Of a DNA stretch of 64,000 nt, positions 10,398-19,739 are shown one piece after another. Source of the stretch: Spirochaetales bacterium (lineage in GTDB: Bacteria > Spirochaetota > Spirochaetia > SZUA-6 > DRHE01); assembly GCA_030604195.1 (NCBI GenBank), contig JAUVWI010000012.1, positions 1-64,000 on the forward strand. The letters are read 5' to 3'. The stretch's first letter is position 1. Each line of letters begins with the position of its first letter. The notes beneath the pieces are model-generated. The model searched no databases. It was not told the origin of the DNA and saw only the letters and a program-made list of their open reading frames with translations. A program made the translations under genes and the position numbers.

Positions 10398-10612
10398 TTT
10401 CCATAGCTCAGGTATTAGTTGGTGAAGATGAAGTTTTGGAAAGGGCAATAAAGCGCTTTAAGCGCATAGTGGAGAAGGAAGGAATTATTAGAGAATGGAA
10501 AAGAAGAGAATATTTTGAAAAGCCTTCCACCATACGCAATCGCAAAAAAAAGGCTCTTATTCGCAAAAGAATGAAAAAACAGCGCAAGCTGAATATGATG
10601 AAGAATTATTAA
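10394..10612 (+). CDS. rpsU: 30S ribosomal protein bS21
   Basis: Small basic protein [35 protein letters not shown]. Confidence 0.88.
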   Translation: MISIAQVLVGEDEVLERAIKRFKRIVEKEGIIREWKRREYFEKPSTIRNRKKKALIRKRMKKQRKLNMMKNY

Positions 10613-10640
10613 AAAGGGGCCCAAGGGGGCCCTTTTTTTG
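10611..10640. terminator. Hairpin terminator between convergent rpsU and glnQ-like genes
   Basis: AAAAAGGGGCCCAAGGGGGCCCTTTTTTTG. Confidence 0.8.
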
Positions 10641-11372
10641 TTATAGAATATGCTTCAGGAATCTCTTGGTTCTCTCTTCCTTAGGATTATCAAAGAGAAC
10701 ATCAGGCGGCGCAATTTCAATTACCTCGCCATTGTCCATGAAAACAACTTTATCCGCAGCGGCTCTGGCAAAACCCATCTCGTGTGATACCACTATCATA
10801 GTCATACCGTCGTTTACTACGGCCAGCATAACATCAAGCACTTCTTTTATCATCTCCGGATCTAAAGCTGAGGTTGGTTCGTCAAAGAGCATTACCTTGG
10901 GGTTCATGGCCAGGGCGCGGGCAATTGCCACCCGCTGCTGCTGGCCGCCTGATAGTTTGGAGGGATAAGAGTGCAGCTTGTCGGCCAGATCGATACGCTT
11001 CATAAGCTTTACACCGATCTCTTCAGCAGCATCACCTGACATTTTTTTTACTATTTTCAGCGCTATTGTAACATTCTCCAGAGCGGTGAGGTGCGGGAAA
11101 AGGTTGAAGGACTGGAAAACCATACCCACTTCTTCCCTGATCTTTCGGATATCCCCCCTGGGGTCGGTTACCAGCTCATCATCTATCCATATCTCGCCGG
11201 AGGAAAGGTTTTCCAGGCGGTTTATGCTGCGCAGCAGAGTGCTCTTGCCGCTCCCCGAGGGACCGATAACAAGCACCACCTCGCCATGCTTGACAGTCAG
11301 GTCAACATTAACCACGGCGTGAACATCTCCGAAATTCTTACAGGCCTTGATAATACGGACGCGGTCACTCAT
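10641..11372 (-). CDS. Polar amino-acid ABC transporter ATP-binding protein
   Basis: [37 protein letters not shown]; adjacent permease and SBP. Confidence 0.92.
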   Translation of the reverse strand: MSDRVRIIKACKNFGDVHAVVNVDLTVKHGEVVLVIGPSGSGKSTLLRSINRLENLSSGEIWIDDELVTDPRGDIRKIREEVGMVFQSFNLFPHLTALENVTIALKIVKKMSGDAAEEIGVKLMKRIDLADKLHSYPSKLSGGQQQRVAIARALAMNPKVMLFDEPTSALDPEMIKEVLDVMLAVVNDGMTMIVVSHEMGFARAAADKVVFMDNGEVIEIAPPDVLFDNPKEERTKRFLKHIL

Positions 11373-12147
11373 TTCTGTTCAACCTTTCTTCCATCAATGC
11401 TACCAGCCGGGAAAAGAATAGGGTCATTATCAGGTATATTATGGCTATAATTGTGTAGGTCTCAAAGTAATAGAAGGTTTTTGATGCAAACTCCCGGCCG
11501 CGGCGCAGCAGGTCTGAAACGGCAAGAATGGAAACCAAAGATGAATCCTTTAACAGGGCAATGAATTCATTTCCCACCGGCGGCAGAACCACTTTGATAG
11601 TCTGGGGCAGGATGATCCTGGTCATGGCTTGAGCCCGGGACATGCCCAGGGCCAGTGCCGCCTCCATTTGACCCTTGGGTATTGATTGGATACCTGCCCG
11701 GAAGATTTCACCCATATAGGCGCCGTAACAAACAGTCATGGCAATTACAGCGGCGGTAATGCGCGGTACCCGAACAATCTTACCCAGCGCATAATAGATA
11801 TAGAAGAGCTGTACCAGCAAAGGTATTCCCCGGATTATCTCAACATATATGGTGGCTATTCTATTGATAAAGACATTGCGGGATATGCGTCCCAGGCCGG
11901 TAAACAATCCCACAAAGAGTGAGAGTATAATGGCCATGGTTGTTACCTGAAAGGTGCGCAGTATGCCGTCAGGCACAAATTTTATGACCCGCCAGTAGGG
12001 ATCAGGGGAAATAACCGGGAGCAGAATAAGCAGGGCCAGGGCCCCGAAAAAGGAGATACGCCAGGCAGTAAAGACTGGCTTATCCCCCTTTCCCGGGATT
12101 AAAGCCCCGTCTGAGATATCAATTTTTGTCTTTTTTATCTCAGCCAC
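11365..12147 (-). CDS. Polar amino-acid ABC transporter permease
   Basis: HisM/GlnP-like [19 protein letters not shown] and [29 protein letters not shown]. Confidence 0.92.
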   Translation of the reverse strand: MAEIKKTKIDISDGALIPGKGDKPVFTAWRISFFGALALLILLPVISPDPYWRVIKFVPDGILRTFQVTTMAIILSLFVGLFTGLGRISRNVFINRIATIYVEIIRGIPLLVQLFYIYYALGKIVRVPRITAAVIAMTVCYGAYMGEIFRAGIQSIPKGQMEAALALGMSRAQAMTRIILPQTIKVVLPPVGNEFIALLKDSSLVSILAVSDLLRRGREFASKTFYYFETYTIIAIIYLIMTLFFSRLVALMEERLNRNE

Positions 12148-12896
12148 TTCTCTTCGATCTTCGTATAAGTTTTGGTATTCAAGACCTTTTCCAGTCCGGC
12201 ATTTATGGTCTCAAGAACCTTGGTGTTGCCCTTCTTAACGGCAATTCCATAGAACTCATCGGTAAAGGGCTCGCCGACTATTTTAAGCTTGCCCTTGTAA
12301 TTTTTGTTCTGCAGGGCGAAATCAGCGGCAACCGGTGTATCTGCTACAGCGCCGTCAATTCTGCCATTTACCAAATCTTCAAAGGCCAGGCCGATTTCAT
12401 CATAGGTCCTTAGGGTCAGGCCGGCGATTTTTTCAATTTCAAAGGAACCGGTAGTGCCGATCTGAGCGCCTACGGATTTGCCCTTTAGGTCTGCCAGCTT
12501 TTCTACACCCTTGACATCGGCGCGTACTATAAGGATCTGGCCGGCATTAATGTAGGGAATGGAAAAATCCATCTGTTTTTTTCTTTCCTTTGTAATGGTG
12601 ACGGAAGACATAACTGCATCATACTCGCCTGCGGGAAGACCGGCAAAGATGCCGTCCCAGGCAGTATTGCGGAATTCAACAGTGAAGCCGCCGGCTTCTG
12701 CAGCAGCATTCAGCAGATCAATATCGAAACCTACGATATTTTTGCTTTCATCCACCATCTCCATTGGCGGCCAGGTAGCGTCGGTTGCCACAATGATGTG
12801 CAGCGCACCTTCAGACTCTTCCTTAGTTCCGCCGGCTATCAGCAGACCGGTGAGAACAGTCAGACAAATCATTACCAGTAGTAATTTCTTAAACAT
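12135..12896 (-). CDS. Amino-acid ABC transporter substrate-binding protein
   Basis: Signal peptide plus ATWPPMEMVD..VGFDIDLLNAAAEAGGF. Confidence 0.9.
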   Translation of the reverse strand: MFKKLLLVMICLTVLTGLLIAGGTKEESEGALHIIVATDATWPPMEMVDESKNIVGFDIDLLNAAAEAGGFTVEFRNTAWDGIFAGLPAGEYDAVMSSVTITKERKKQMDFSIPYINAGQILIVRADVKGVEKLADLKGKSVGAQIGTTGSFEIEKIAGLTLRTYDEIGLAFEDLVNGRIDGAVADTPVAADFALQNKNYKGKLKIVGEPFTDEFYGIAVKKGNTKVLETINAGLEKVLNTKTYTKIEEKWLR

Positions 12897-12979
12897 AGCT
12901 TTCTCCTTTATCTTTTTGTGTGTTATAGGATAATAATATAAATAACAGCTATGTCAAGGGGGCGGATATCTGCGGTGGC

Positions 12980-13008
12980 TTGACAATTTAGGGACAAGTG
13001 ATTATATT
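12980..13008 (+). promoter_or_regulatory. Sigma-70-type promoter for the initiator tRNA
   Basis: TTGACA-N17-TATATT immediately upstream of the tRNA. Confidence 0.75.
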
Positions 13009-13020
13009 AAGCTCAATCGA

Positions 13021-13093
13021 CGCAGGGTAGAGCAGTTGGCAGCTCGTCGGGCTCATAACCCGGAGGTCGCAGGTTCGAGTCCTGCCCCTGCTA
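13021..13093 (+). tRNA. tRNA-fMet (CAT), initiator
   Basis: 73-nt cloverleaf fits by hand; anticodon stem GGG..CCC with loop CTCATAA; mismatched 1:72 pair (C:U), both initiator hallmarks. Confidence 0.92.
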
Positions 13094-13111
13094 TATAAAA
13101 TTACTTTTCAG

Positions 13112-13142
13112 TCCCCGGATAGATGAGTCCGGGGATTTTTTT
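13112..13142 (+). terminator. Rho-independent terminator after tRNA-fMet
   Basis: TCCCCGG-N10-CCGGGGATTTTTTT. Confidence 0.88.
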
Positions 13143-13201
13143 GCATACGAATTAAGGTTGTCACACAGCCTCGTGCAACCGCTGTTTGGGCCGGGCAGTT
13201 C

Positions 13202-14458
13202 TTAATCTTCCCTGCTTTTAATTTTAAGCAGCGGAAAAAAGATTAGCAGCAGAAACCCCATTATCAATAAAGCAGGTCCGATACCCAGAGCATCAGCTAT
13301 AGAGCCCATAAAAGGAGCAAGCAGGGCTACCAGTAGTGTCTTTAATTGAGATTCCCCTGATAATCCGGTTGCCATTACTCTGTTTGAAATAAGCTCACTG
13401 ATATAACCAATACTAAGAGGCCGCCGCAGGTTATGGAGCATATAGAAAAGAATAAAAAGTACTACTGCAATGACGGTGAATCCGGAAAAAAGGAACAGTC
13501 CGGTGATGATGATAAAAAGAGCGCCCAGAATAAAGGTAAGGTTTATGGCCCGGGGTAAAGAAGGGATTATCCTGCGTACAAGGCCGGCTCTGCTGGAAGC
13601 AAAAGAGGTTAACAGATAGAGCAGTGAGTAGACTATACCGGTTATCAGAGCCACCCTCTGGCTGTCGGCAAGCAATAGCAGAACCGGCAGAGATAGAGCC
13701 AGGCTCTGCAGGATTGGCTGTATGTAATCTTTTACAGTCTTAAAGACTGAATCAAAGGATGATGAGTTGATCAATATTTTCAAGAAACGGGGATTTTTGA
13801 AAATTGCAGCAAAGCTTCTCAGGGTATTGACTATCTGAACCATGCTGTCTTTGAGGGCATTACCGGTTTTTTCACGCTCAATTGAGCCGTCCAGTTCCTT
13901 CGGATAGGTTAGTATCAAAAAAAGATTTCCAATATAGGGTATTACCGAGGCAAGGAAGACTATGCGGTAGCTGCCCACGTAAAAAACAATTCCCGCAGCA
14001 ATCAAAGCGGAGAGCGCTGATCCCAATTGCGAACTGGCCCTGGTGTGGCCATAGTATTCAACTTTACTCTCCTGCATATTATTTACCTGCAGATATTCCA
14101 GGATCATGGCCTTATGGGTCCCGGTTCTGAAAGCCTCGCCTAAGGCAAACATGAGCATAGCAAGAGTGTAGTAGAAAAAGCTGGGAAAAAAATAGAATAT
14201 CAAAAATGAGAGAATATAGGAGAGGAAGGACATCACCATTGATTTCCTTCTTCCGTAGGAATCGGCCACCACCCCGGTGGGGATTTCCAGGATATTGGTG
14301 GCGATCTCCCGAATTGCAAAGAGAGTGCCTATCTGCAGAAAAGAGAAGCCCATTTCAAGGAAGAAGAGAATAATAAAGGGATCAAAAAAACGGAGGTTCT
14401 TGAGAAAACCGTAAGAGCAGAACTTGTAATACTGTTTATCTTTTACAAATGAAGCCAT
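13202..14458 (-). CDS. MFS transporter
   Basis: Polytopic protein with EIPTGVVADSYGRRKSMVMSF (MFS motif A-like). Confidence 0.8.
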   Translation of the reverse strand: MASFVKDKQYYKFCSYGFLKNLRFFDPFIILFFLEMGFSFLQIGTLFAIREIATNILEIPTGVVADSYGRRKSMVMSFLSYILSFLIFYFFPSFFYYTLAMLMFALGEAFRTGTHKAMILEYLQVNNMQESKVEYYGHTRASSQLGSALSALIAAGIVFYVGSYRIVFLASVIPYIGNLFLILTYPKELDGSIEREKTGNALKDSMVQIVNTLRSFAAIFKNPRFLKILINSSSFDSVFKTVKDYIQPILQSLALSLPVLLLLADSQRVALITGIVYSLLYLLTSFASSRAGLVRRIIPSLPRAINLTFILGALFIIITGLFLFSGFTVIAVVLFILFYMLHNLRRPLSIGYISELISNRVMATGLSGESQLKTLLVALLAPFMGSIADALGIGPALLIMGFLLLIFFPLLKIKSRED

Positions 14459-14476
14459 TATTCCGGGAAAAAAAAT

Positions 14477-14549
14477 TAGCGGCGAAGGGACTTGAACCCC
14501 TGACCCAGCGGATATGAGCCGCTTGCTCTACCATCTGAGCTACGCCGCC
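14477..14549 (-). tRNA. tRNA with CAT anticodon (elongator Met or lysidine-type Ile2)
   Basis: GGCGGCGTAGCTCAGATGGTAGAGCAAGCGGCTCATATCCGCTGGGTCAGGGGTTCAAGTCCCTTCGCCGCTA folds as a cloverleaf. Confidence 0.9.
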
Positions 14550-14561
14550 AACAATTATAGG

Positions 14562-14591
14562 AATATAGCAGGCTTTTGCTGACAGTGTCAA
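14562..14591 (-). promoter_or_regulatory. Sigma-70-type promoter for the CAT tRNA
   Basis: Minus strand TTGACA-N18-TATATT upstream of the tRNA. Confidence 0.6.
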
Positions 14592-14765
14592 TAATTATAA
14601 AGGTGGAAAGCGTCCACTTGACCCACGGCTGGTAACTAATTACAATTCTCTTCAGATTATTAAGTGGCGTGGGCAAGTATCAGTGTAGAAAAAAGTCATA
14701 GGTTGTCAATTGTCCGTTGTTGATTGGTCGGCCGACAGCGGCCCGGCAAAAAGGAGAAAGCTAAT

Positions 14766-15158
14766 TTGGAGCATAAGTGTTCTTTGACCGTACGGGCGTA
14801 TGAATGCGACAGTTACGGTCATGTGAATAATGCTGTCTATCTCAACTATTTGGAATATGCCCGCCATGAGTTTCTCAATTCCGCCGGGATCACTCTGAAA
14901 ACCTTCAGGGAAATGGGGTTTGGCCTTATCGTAGCCAGATTGTGCATAGATTATAAGCGCCAGGCAGTAGAGGGTGATCTTCTTGATATCATCACCGTGC
15001 CGATTAGGAAGAATAAAGCAAGCGGAGTTTTTAGACAAACCGTGCTTAATAATGAAGAAGTAATAGCAGAGGCTGAGGTTACCTGGGTCTGTATTGACAG
15101 TAAAATGCGGCCGGTCAGGATACCGGCCGGTCTGGATCTCCCGGAGCTGGAGCCGTGA
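14766..15158 (+). CDS. Acyl-CoA thioesterase (4HBT/YbgC-like); likely TTG start inside ORF 14724-15158
   Basis: VRAYECDSYGHVNNAVYLNYLEYARHEFL hot-dog fold signature. Confidence 0.85.
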   Translation: MEHKCSLTVRAYECDSYGHVNNAVYLNYLEYARHEFLNSAGITLKTFREMGFGLIVARLCIDYKRQAVEGDLLDIITVPIRKNKASGVFRQTVLNNEEVIAEAEVTWVCIDSKMRPVRIPAGLDLPELEP

Positions 15159-16072
15159 AAAAAAATCCTTATCTGGTAAGAATGATAATCGATTCCCTGG
15201 CCCGTTCCATGCATGTTCATCGAATGGTAAAACTGGCTGCCAGGGTTATACCCAATTATGACCTCTATAAGAGAAGCGGCTTTCCCAAGAGCATCGCCAT
15301 ACCTCAAATCGATGCAGCCCGGCAGATTGTCCACGATATTGAGCAGAGTGGTCTTCTGACTCGCTTTGTAGAAGTATTAATAGATGTGCATGAAAATGGT
15401 GAAATGGGCAGAAAAATTTCCATCAGACTTCTGCCGCAGATAATAAAGGAAATAGAATCTGTGGGCTATGCCTATAGGATTGAAGATGGGATTTTTATTG
15501 AATCGGGAGACGGTGTAAAAACCAAGGGGTGGGGTGTCCTGCGTGAGGGTTCATTTTACGATTTTTCTTTCTTGCGGGTGGATATTGTAGGTAACACGGA
15601 ATTGGTCAGGATGTATCCTGAAAAAGAGATTTCCCGGCTCTACTCTGATCTGCAGAAACTCTTCGGCCGGCTGGTGGAAAATAGAGAGGGACGCGTCTGG
15701 GGCTGGGAGGGGGATGGCGGGTTGGCTGCCTTTTATTTTTCCAATAAGAATATTGATGCAACAATCTGCGGCATAGAGGTGCTCCTGGAACTTTTTCTGT
15801 ACAATTTGTTGAAAAGGCCCGGCAAAAAACCCCTTGCCCTGCGCGCTGCCGTACATACCGGCGAGTGCCGGTTCCTGAATAATACTGAGCAGATTGAAAG
15901 TGAGACCTTAAAAAGGGTCAATTTGATTGAATCACAGCAGACAGAGGTTGATAGTCTCACAATTTCACCGGGAGTGTATAGCGATCTCGGTGGCAAACTG
16001 GCCACTTTTTTTCGGCCATTTGAAATATCATCTCAGAACTTTCTATATAAATATCGATTGAGGTGGGAGTAA
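15155..16072 (+). CDS. Class III nucleotidyl-cyclase-domain protein
   Basis: RVDIVGNTELVRMYPE, EGDGGLAAFYF, RAAVHTGECRF, arranged as in class III cyclases. Confidence 0.6.
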   Translation: MKKNPYLVRMIIDSLARSMHVHRMVKLAARVIPNYDLYKRSGFPKSIAIPQIDAARQIVHDIEQSGLLTRFVEVLIDVHENGEMGRKISIRLLPQIIKEIESVGYAYRIEDGIFIESGDGVKTKGWGVLREGSFYDFSFLRVDIVGNTELVRMYPEKEISRLYSDLQKLFGRLVENREGRVWGWEGDGGLAAFYFSNKNIDATICGIEVLLELFLYNLLKRPGKKPLALRAAVHTGECRFLNNTEQIESETLKRVNLIESQQTEVDSLTISPGVYSDLGGKLATFFRPFEISSQNFLYKYRLRWE

Positions 16073-16075
16073 ATA

Positions 16076-17080
16076 GTGGACCTTCTGATTTTCTCGGATA
16101 ACTGCCAGGCTCATGATTATTTCAGCTCATTCCGCAGGAACAAGTTTTTCTCTGGTCCGGCATATTATTCACTTAATGAGCTTAAAAAGAGGGTCAGCCT
16201 GGCTGAAATTAAGAATATTCCCACTTTAATATATTTGGATCGAAGCACCCTTTCGGAAGAAGAGACTACCAGTTTATTCAGATTTCTCAGCCGGAAACGT
16301 GGCATTTATTGGGGATTGATCGATCCGCAAAATCATACCAGGGATATCGGCGCCTTATTCCATCAGGGCGGTGTTGATTATGCCGGTTCAAGTATACTTC
16401 AAGATGTGATCTCGCTTAAGAGACTCAAAGGTGTTCAAAAATATCTGCACGAATACAGAAAGGTAATTGTTGATAATCCTCCGGATAAAGAGCAGGCTGC
16501 AATACAAAACGATCTGACACCGGTTAGGCAAGGCTGGCGGGAAATTGTTCCCGGGAAAGAATATACCTTTTTTTTGATGTATATTGAGCTGGATGACAGG
16601 TCGGAGATGGAGAAGAAATATGGGTCCAGTAACCTCGCTGTTGCCCTCAACTCTTTCAGAGATTATGTTGAATCCTCTATTCAACCTTACGGTGGCAGGC
16701 TCTGGATCTGGTCCCGTTTTGGCGGGATTGCGCTTTTCCCTTTTTCTCCGAATAGTAATGATTTTATTTGCAGTGTTTTTAGAATGAGACTTTTTAAAGA
16801 GCTTTACGATGTTGAGGCTTCACTTTTCCCAAATTTTATCTCCTTGCGTATTGTGCTCCATGCCGGCAACCTGGTGTATGTTAAAGAGAATACCGGACAG
16901 GTTATCTCGGATACACTGAATTCCCTTTTTCATCTGGGACAGAAATATGCTGAAAAAGGCAATCTTTATGTTACCGAAGAAGTCTTTCCGTATCTGCCAG
17001 TACGGTTAAAAGATTATTTTGTGCCAGCGGCTGATTTTGACGGCAGGAGAATATTACGTATGAAAATTCCCGGCTATTAG
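16076..17080 (+). CDS. Degenerate class III cyclase-like protein (GTG start)
   Basis: YIELDDRSEMEKKYG, WSRFGGIALFPF, RIVLHAGNLVYV parallel the preceding protein but lack the GDG Asp. Confidence 0.5.
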   Translation: MDLLIFSDNCQAHDYFSSFRRNKFFSGPAYYSLNELKKRVSLAEIKNIPTLIYLDRSTLSEEETTSLFRFLSRKRGIYWGLIDPQNHTRDIGALFHQGGVDYAGSSILQDVISLKRLKGVQKYLHEYRKVIVDNPPDKEQAAIQNDLTPVRQGWREIVPGKEYTFFLMYIELDDRSEMEKKYGSSNLAVALNSFRDYVESSIQPYGGRLWIWSRFGGIALFPFSPNSNDFICSVFRMRLFKELYDVEASLFPNFISLRIVLHAGNLVYVKENTGQVISDTLNSLFHLGQKYAEKGNLYVTEEVFPYLPVRLKDYFVPAADFDGRRILRMKIPGY

Positions 17081-17100
17081 TTGAAGGAAAGCAGCTGCTG

Positions 17101-19215
17101 ATGAAAGAGCGATCCTTAATGCGTTTTTTAAAATTCAAATGGCGCTTTTTAATTCTATTTTCATTTGCTCTAATTCTCTCTTCTTTTTCAGCCGCTTATT
17201 TTATTCGCTACCTCTTTAAACCCAATACCGGGCTGGTAGTTAATTACCCTGAAGTGATTTATGATCAGGGGGAGGTGTTTTTTTCACCTAAAACCCCTTT
17301 TTCACCGGCAGTTGCCGCGGGGCTCAATCCGGATAAGGATGTAATATTAGAGATCGATGGCCGGCCCATCAAGGGCAGCCGTGATGTGGTGCTGGCGGAT
17401 GCAGAAGTATGGGATTTTGATCCTGTAGAAGTTAAGGTTAAAAGCAGGGAATCAGGCGAAAGAACAGTATATATACAGCCGGCAATCAATCCTGCCAGGA
17501 TTGACTGGCTCTTCACTTTAATATTTGCCATTGCTTTAGCATTTACGGTATTTTATCTTATTTTTAATATGCCGGAGGATAGAGCTTCCAATTTTATTGC
17601 CCTTGCCGCTCTTTTTTACCTGGTTTTTACCTGTGTTAAGCCCTTTTATTATGAGAGTTTTTTTTCAAATTTATTAATCCACTTCGGCAAACTGACATCG
17701 TGGTTCATGTTTTTTTTTGGATTGTACTTTCCATTCCCACGCTTCAAGCGCTTAATACGTTTGACGCTTATCTGGGGGATTCTGGGGATATATATTTTTT
17801 TCATAGCCATAAGGCTGTATTACTACTCCATGTGGAGCTGGAGCGGGCAGGAATCCTGGCTGGTCCAGTATCGTTATTTAGGCAAATTAAATAATATTGC
17901 TGATGGTATTGCCTATATTGCCTATACCGCCTTACTGGTAAGCGCCTATATCAAAACCCCTCACTTAAGCGATAAGCGGCAGATCGAGTGGATCCTGGCT
18001 GGCTTTTTAATTGCAATTCCTCCCTATTTTTTCCTGGATCAGCTGCCCCTGATCGTTGGCGGTTCTCAAGGGCTGCGCATGAGTATGGGTAATTTTGCCA
18101 ACCTTTTCCTGGTATTTGTTCCTATGTTTTTTGTTATTGGTTTGATAAAACATCGTGTTTTTAATATTAAATACTTTGTCAATCGCTATATTGTCTATGG
18201 TGTTTTATTTTTAATAATATTCGCTTTTTTTACCATCCTATACGAACCGGTTCTGAGGCTTTTTATTATCAACTATGGACTTACTGAAAGGGTGGCGGGA
18301 TTCCTGGTAACCTCTCTGCTGTTTGTTTTACTGCTGCCGATCAGAGCGCTGATCGGCACCCTGGCCGAGCGGGTTTTTTATAAAGCTTACTATAGCAAAT
18401 CGCTGAAGTATTCGGCTGCTCTGGAAAAACGCAACATGGAGCTGCTTATTATTGTTGACGAGCTGAACCGTCAGCAGTTAAGGACTTTTCAAACGGATAA
18501 AATAAAAGAACTCAGAGGAATTATTACCGGTATCGCTCATCGCATAAATAATCCCGCTAATTTTATTTCCAGCGGACTGGGTTCACTGGAGAACAGGCTC
18601 AATACTCTCTTTAAAAGTCTGAAAGACAGCAATGCTCTACCCCGGGAAGAGCTTGTGAAGCACGAAACAGAGATAGGGCGCTTTATGAGTATTGTTGAAG
18701 AGGGTAGTCTGCTGATAAAGGATTTTATCCGTAAGCTCGTATCTCTGACCGGAAGCCGGTCAAGTATACCGGTAAGTGTGGAAGTAATGCGTTTGGTTAA
18801 AAACAGCGAGATGGAGATGCGGCAAAGATATCCGCAGATGATTTTAGAGCTGCAGATAAACTCTTCAGCAAAGATAAAATGTTATCCGGCGGAACTAATT
18901 CAAGCTATAGAGTATATTTTAGAAAATGCAGTAGAGGCCAACCAGGGCTATGAACAGGCAATCTCCGTAAGAGTTATCGAAGACGATGGAGCTGTCAGCA
19001 TTATTATCGAAGATCAGGGGATTGGTATTGATGATCTAAATATAAAAAGGGTTTTTGACCCCTTTTTTACCACCAAGGTTGATCATGAGGGCCTTGGTCT
19101 TTATTTTGCAAAGACCATAGTCGAGCGCAACTCTGGCCAGGTCAATCTACGCAGTAAGAGTGATGGCGGCACTATAGCTCAATTCCTCTTTGCTTCAGAA
19201 AAAAATCCGGTATAA
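17101..19215 (+). CDS. Membrane sensor histidine kinase with an N-terminal PDZ-like domain
   Basis: PDZ-like SPAVAAGLNPDKDVILEIDGRPI; multiple TMs; H-box IAHRINNPANF; N-box ILENAVEANQ; G boxes DQGIGIDDLN..GLGLYFAKTIV. Confidence 0.85.
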   Translation: MKERSLMRFLKFKWRFLILFSFALILSSFSAAYFIRYLFKPNTGLVVNYPEVIYDQGEVFFSPKTPFSPAVAAGLNPDKDVILEIDGRPIKGSRDVVLADAEVWDFDPVEVKVKSRESGERTVYIQPAINPARIDWLFTLIFAIALAFTVFYLIFNMPEDRASNFIALAALFYLVFTCVKPFYYESFFSNLLIHFGKLTSWFMFFFGLYFPFPRFKRLIRLTLIWGILGIYIFFIAIRLYYYSMWSWSGQESWLVQYRYLGKLNNIADGIAYIAYTALLVSAYIKTPHLSDKRQIEWILAGFLIAIPPYFFLDQLPLIVGGSQGLRMSMGNFANLFLVFVPMFFVIGLIKHRVFNIKYFVNRYIVYGVLFLIIFAFFTILYEPVLRLFIINYGLTERVAGFLVTSLLFVLLLPIRALIGTLAERVFYKAYYSKSLKYSAALEKRNMELLIIVDELNRQQLRTFQTDKIKELRGIITGIAHRINNPANFISSGLGSLENRLNTLFKSLKDSNALPREELVKHETEIGRFMSIVEEGSLLIKDFIRKLVSLTGSRSSIPVSVEVMRLVKNSEMEMRQRYPQMILELQINSSAKIKCYPAELIQAIEYILENAVEANQGYEQAISVRVIEDDGAVSIIIEDQGIGIDDLNIKRVFDPFFTTKVDHEGLGLYFAKTIVERNSGQVNLRSKSDGGTIAQFLFASEKNPV

Positions 19216-19243
19216 TGAGAAAAAAACACAACGCAGAGGGTTC

Positions 19244-19711
19244 ATGGCTGATATAAAAGTGTTTACTGACGGCGGCTGCTCCGGTAATCCGGGGCCCGGG
19301 GCCTGGTCTTTCATAATTCTTAAAGGATCATTTCAGTTACAGAACTCAGGCTCCGTAGAGGCTACAACCAATAACCGGATGGAATTAACCGCTGTTATCT
19401 CTGCATTAATAGAAATAGATGCCAGACCGGAATTGCAGCAGAACACAATAGATCTTTTCACCGATTCCCGTTATGTGCAGAGGGGAATCAGCGAGTGGAT
19501 AGATAAATGGGAGAGGAATGGCTGGCTTACAGTCTCCAAAAAACCGGTTAAAAACCAGGATCTGTGGAAAAAGCTTAAAAATCTGTCCGGCACAATGAAA
19601 ATAAACTGGCACTGGCTTGAAGGCCACAGCGGTCATGAGTTTAATGAGCGGTGTGACCGTATGGTTCAGGAAGAAATAAAAAAAATAAAAAATAAAAGCA
19701 GCGCCTCTTAA
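19244..19711 (+). CDS. rnhA: Ribonuclease HI
   Basis: KVFTDGGCSGNPGPGAWSFI, TTNNRMELTAVI, TDSRYV, WLEGHSGHEFNERCD. Confidence 0.93.
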   Translation: MADIKVFTDGGCSGNPGPGAWSFIILKGSFQLQNSGSVEATTNNRMELTAVISALIEIDARPELQQNTIDLFTDSRYVQRGISEWIDKWERNGWLTVSKKPVKNQDLWKKLKNLSGTMKINWHWLEGHSGHEFNERCDRMVQEEIKKIKNKSSAS

Positions 19712-19739
19712 AACCCCTTTTAATAATACAGAGGGGTAA

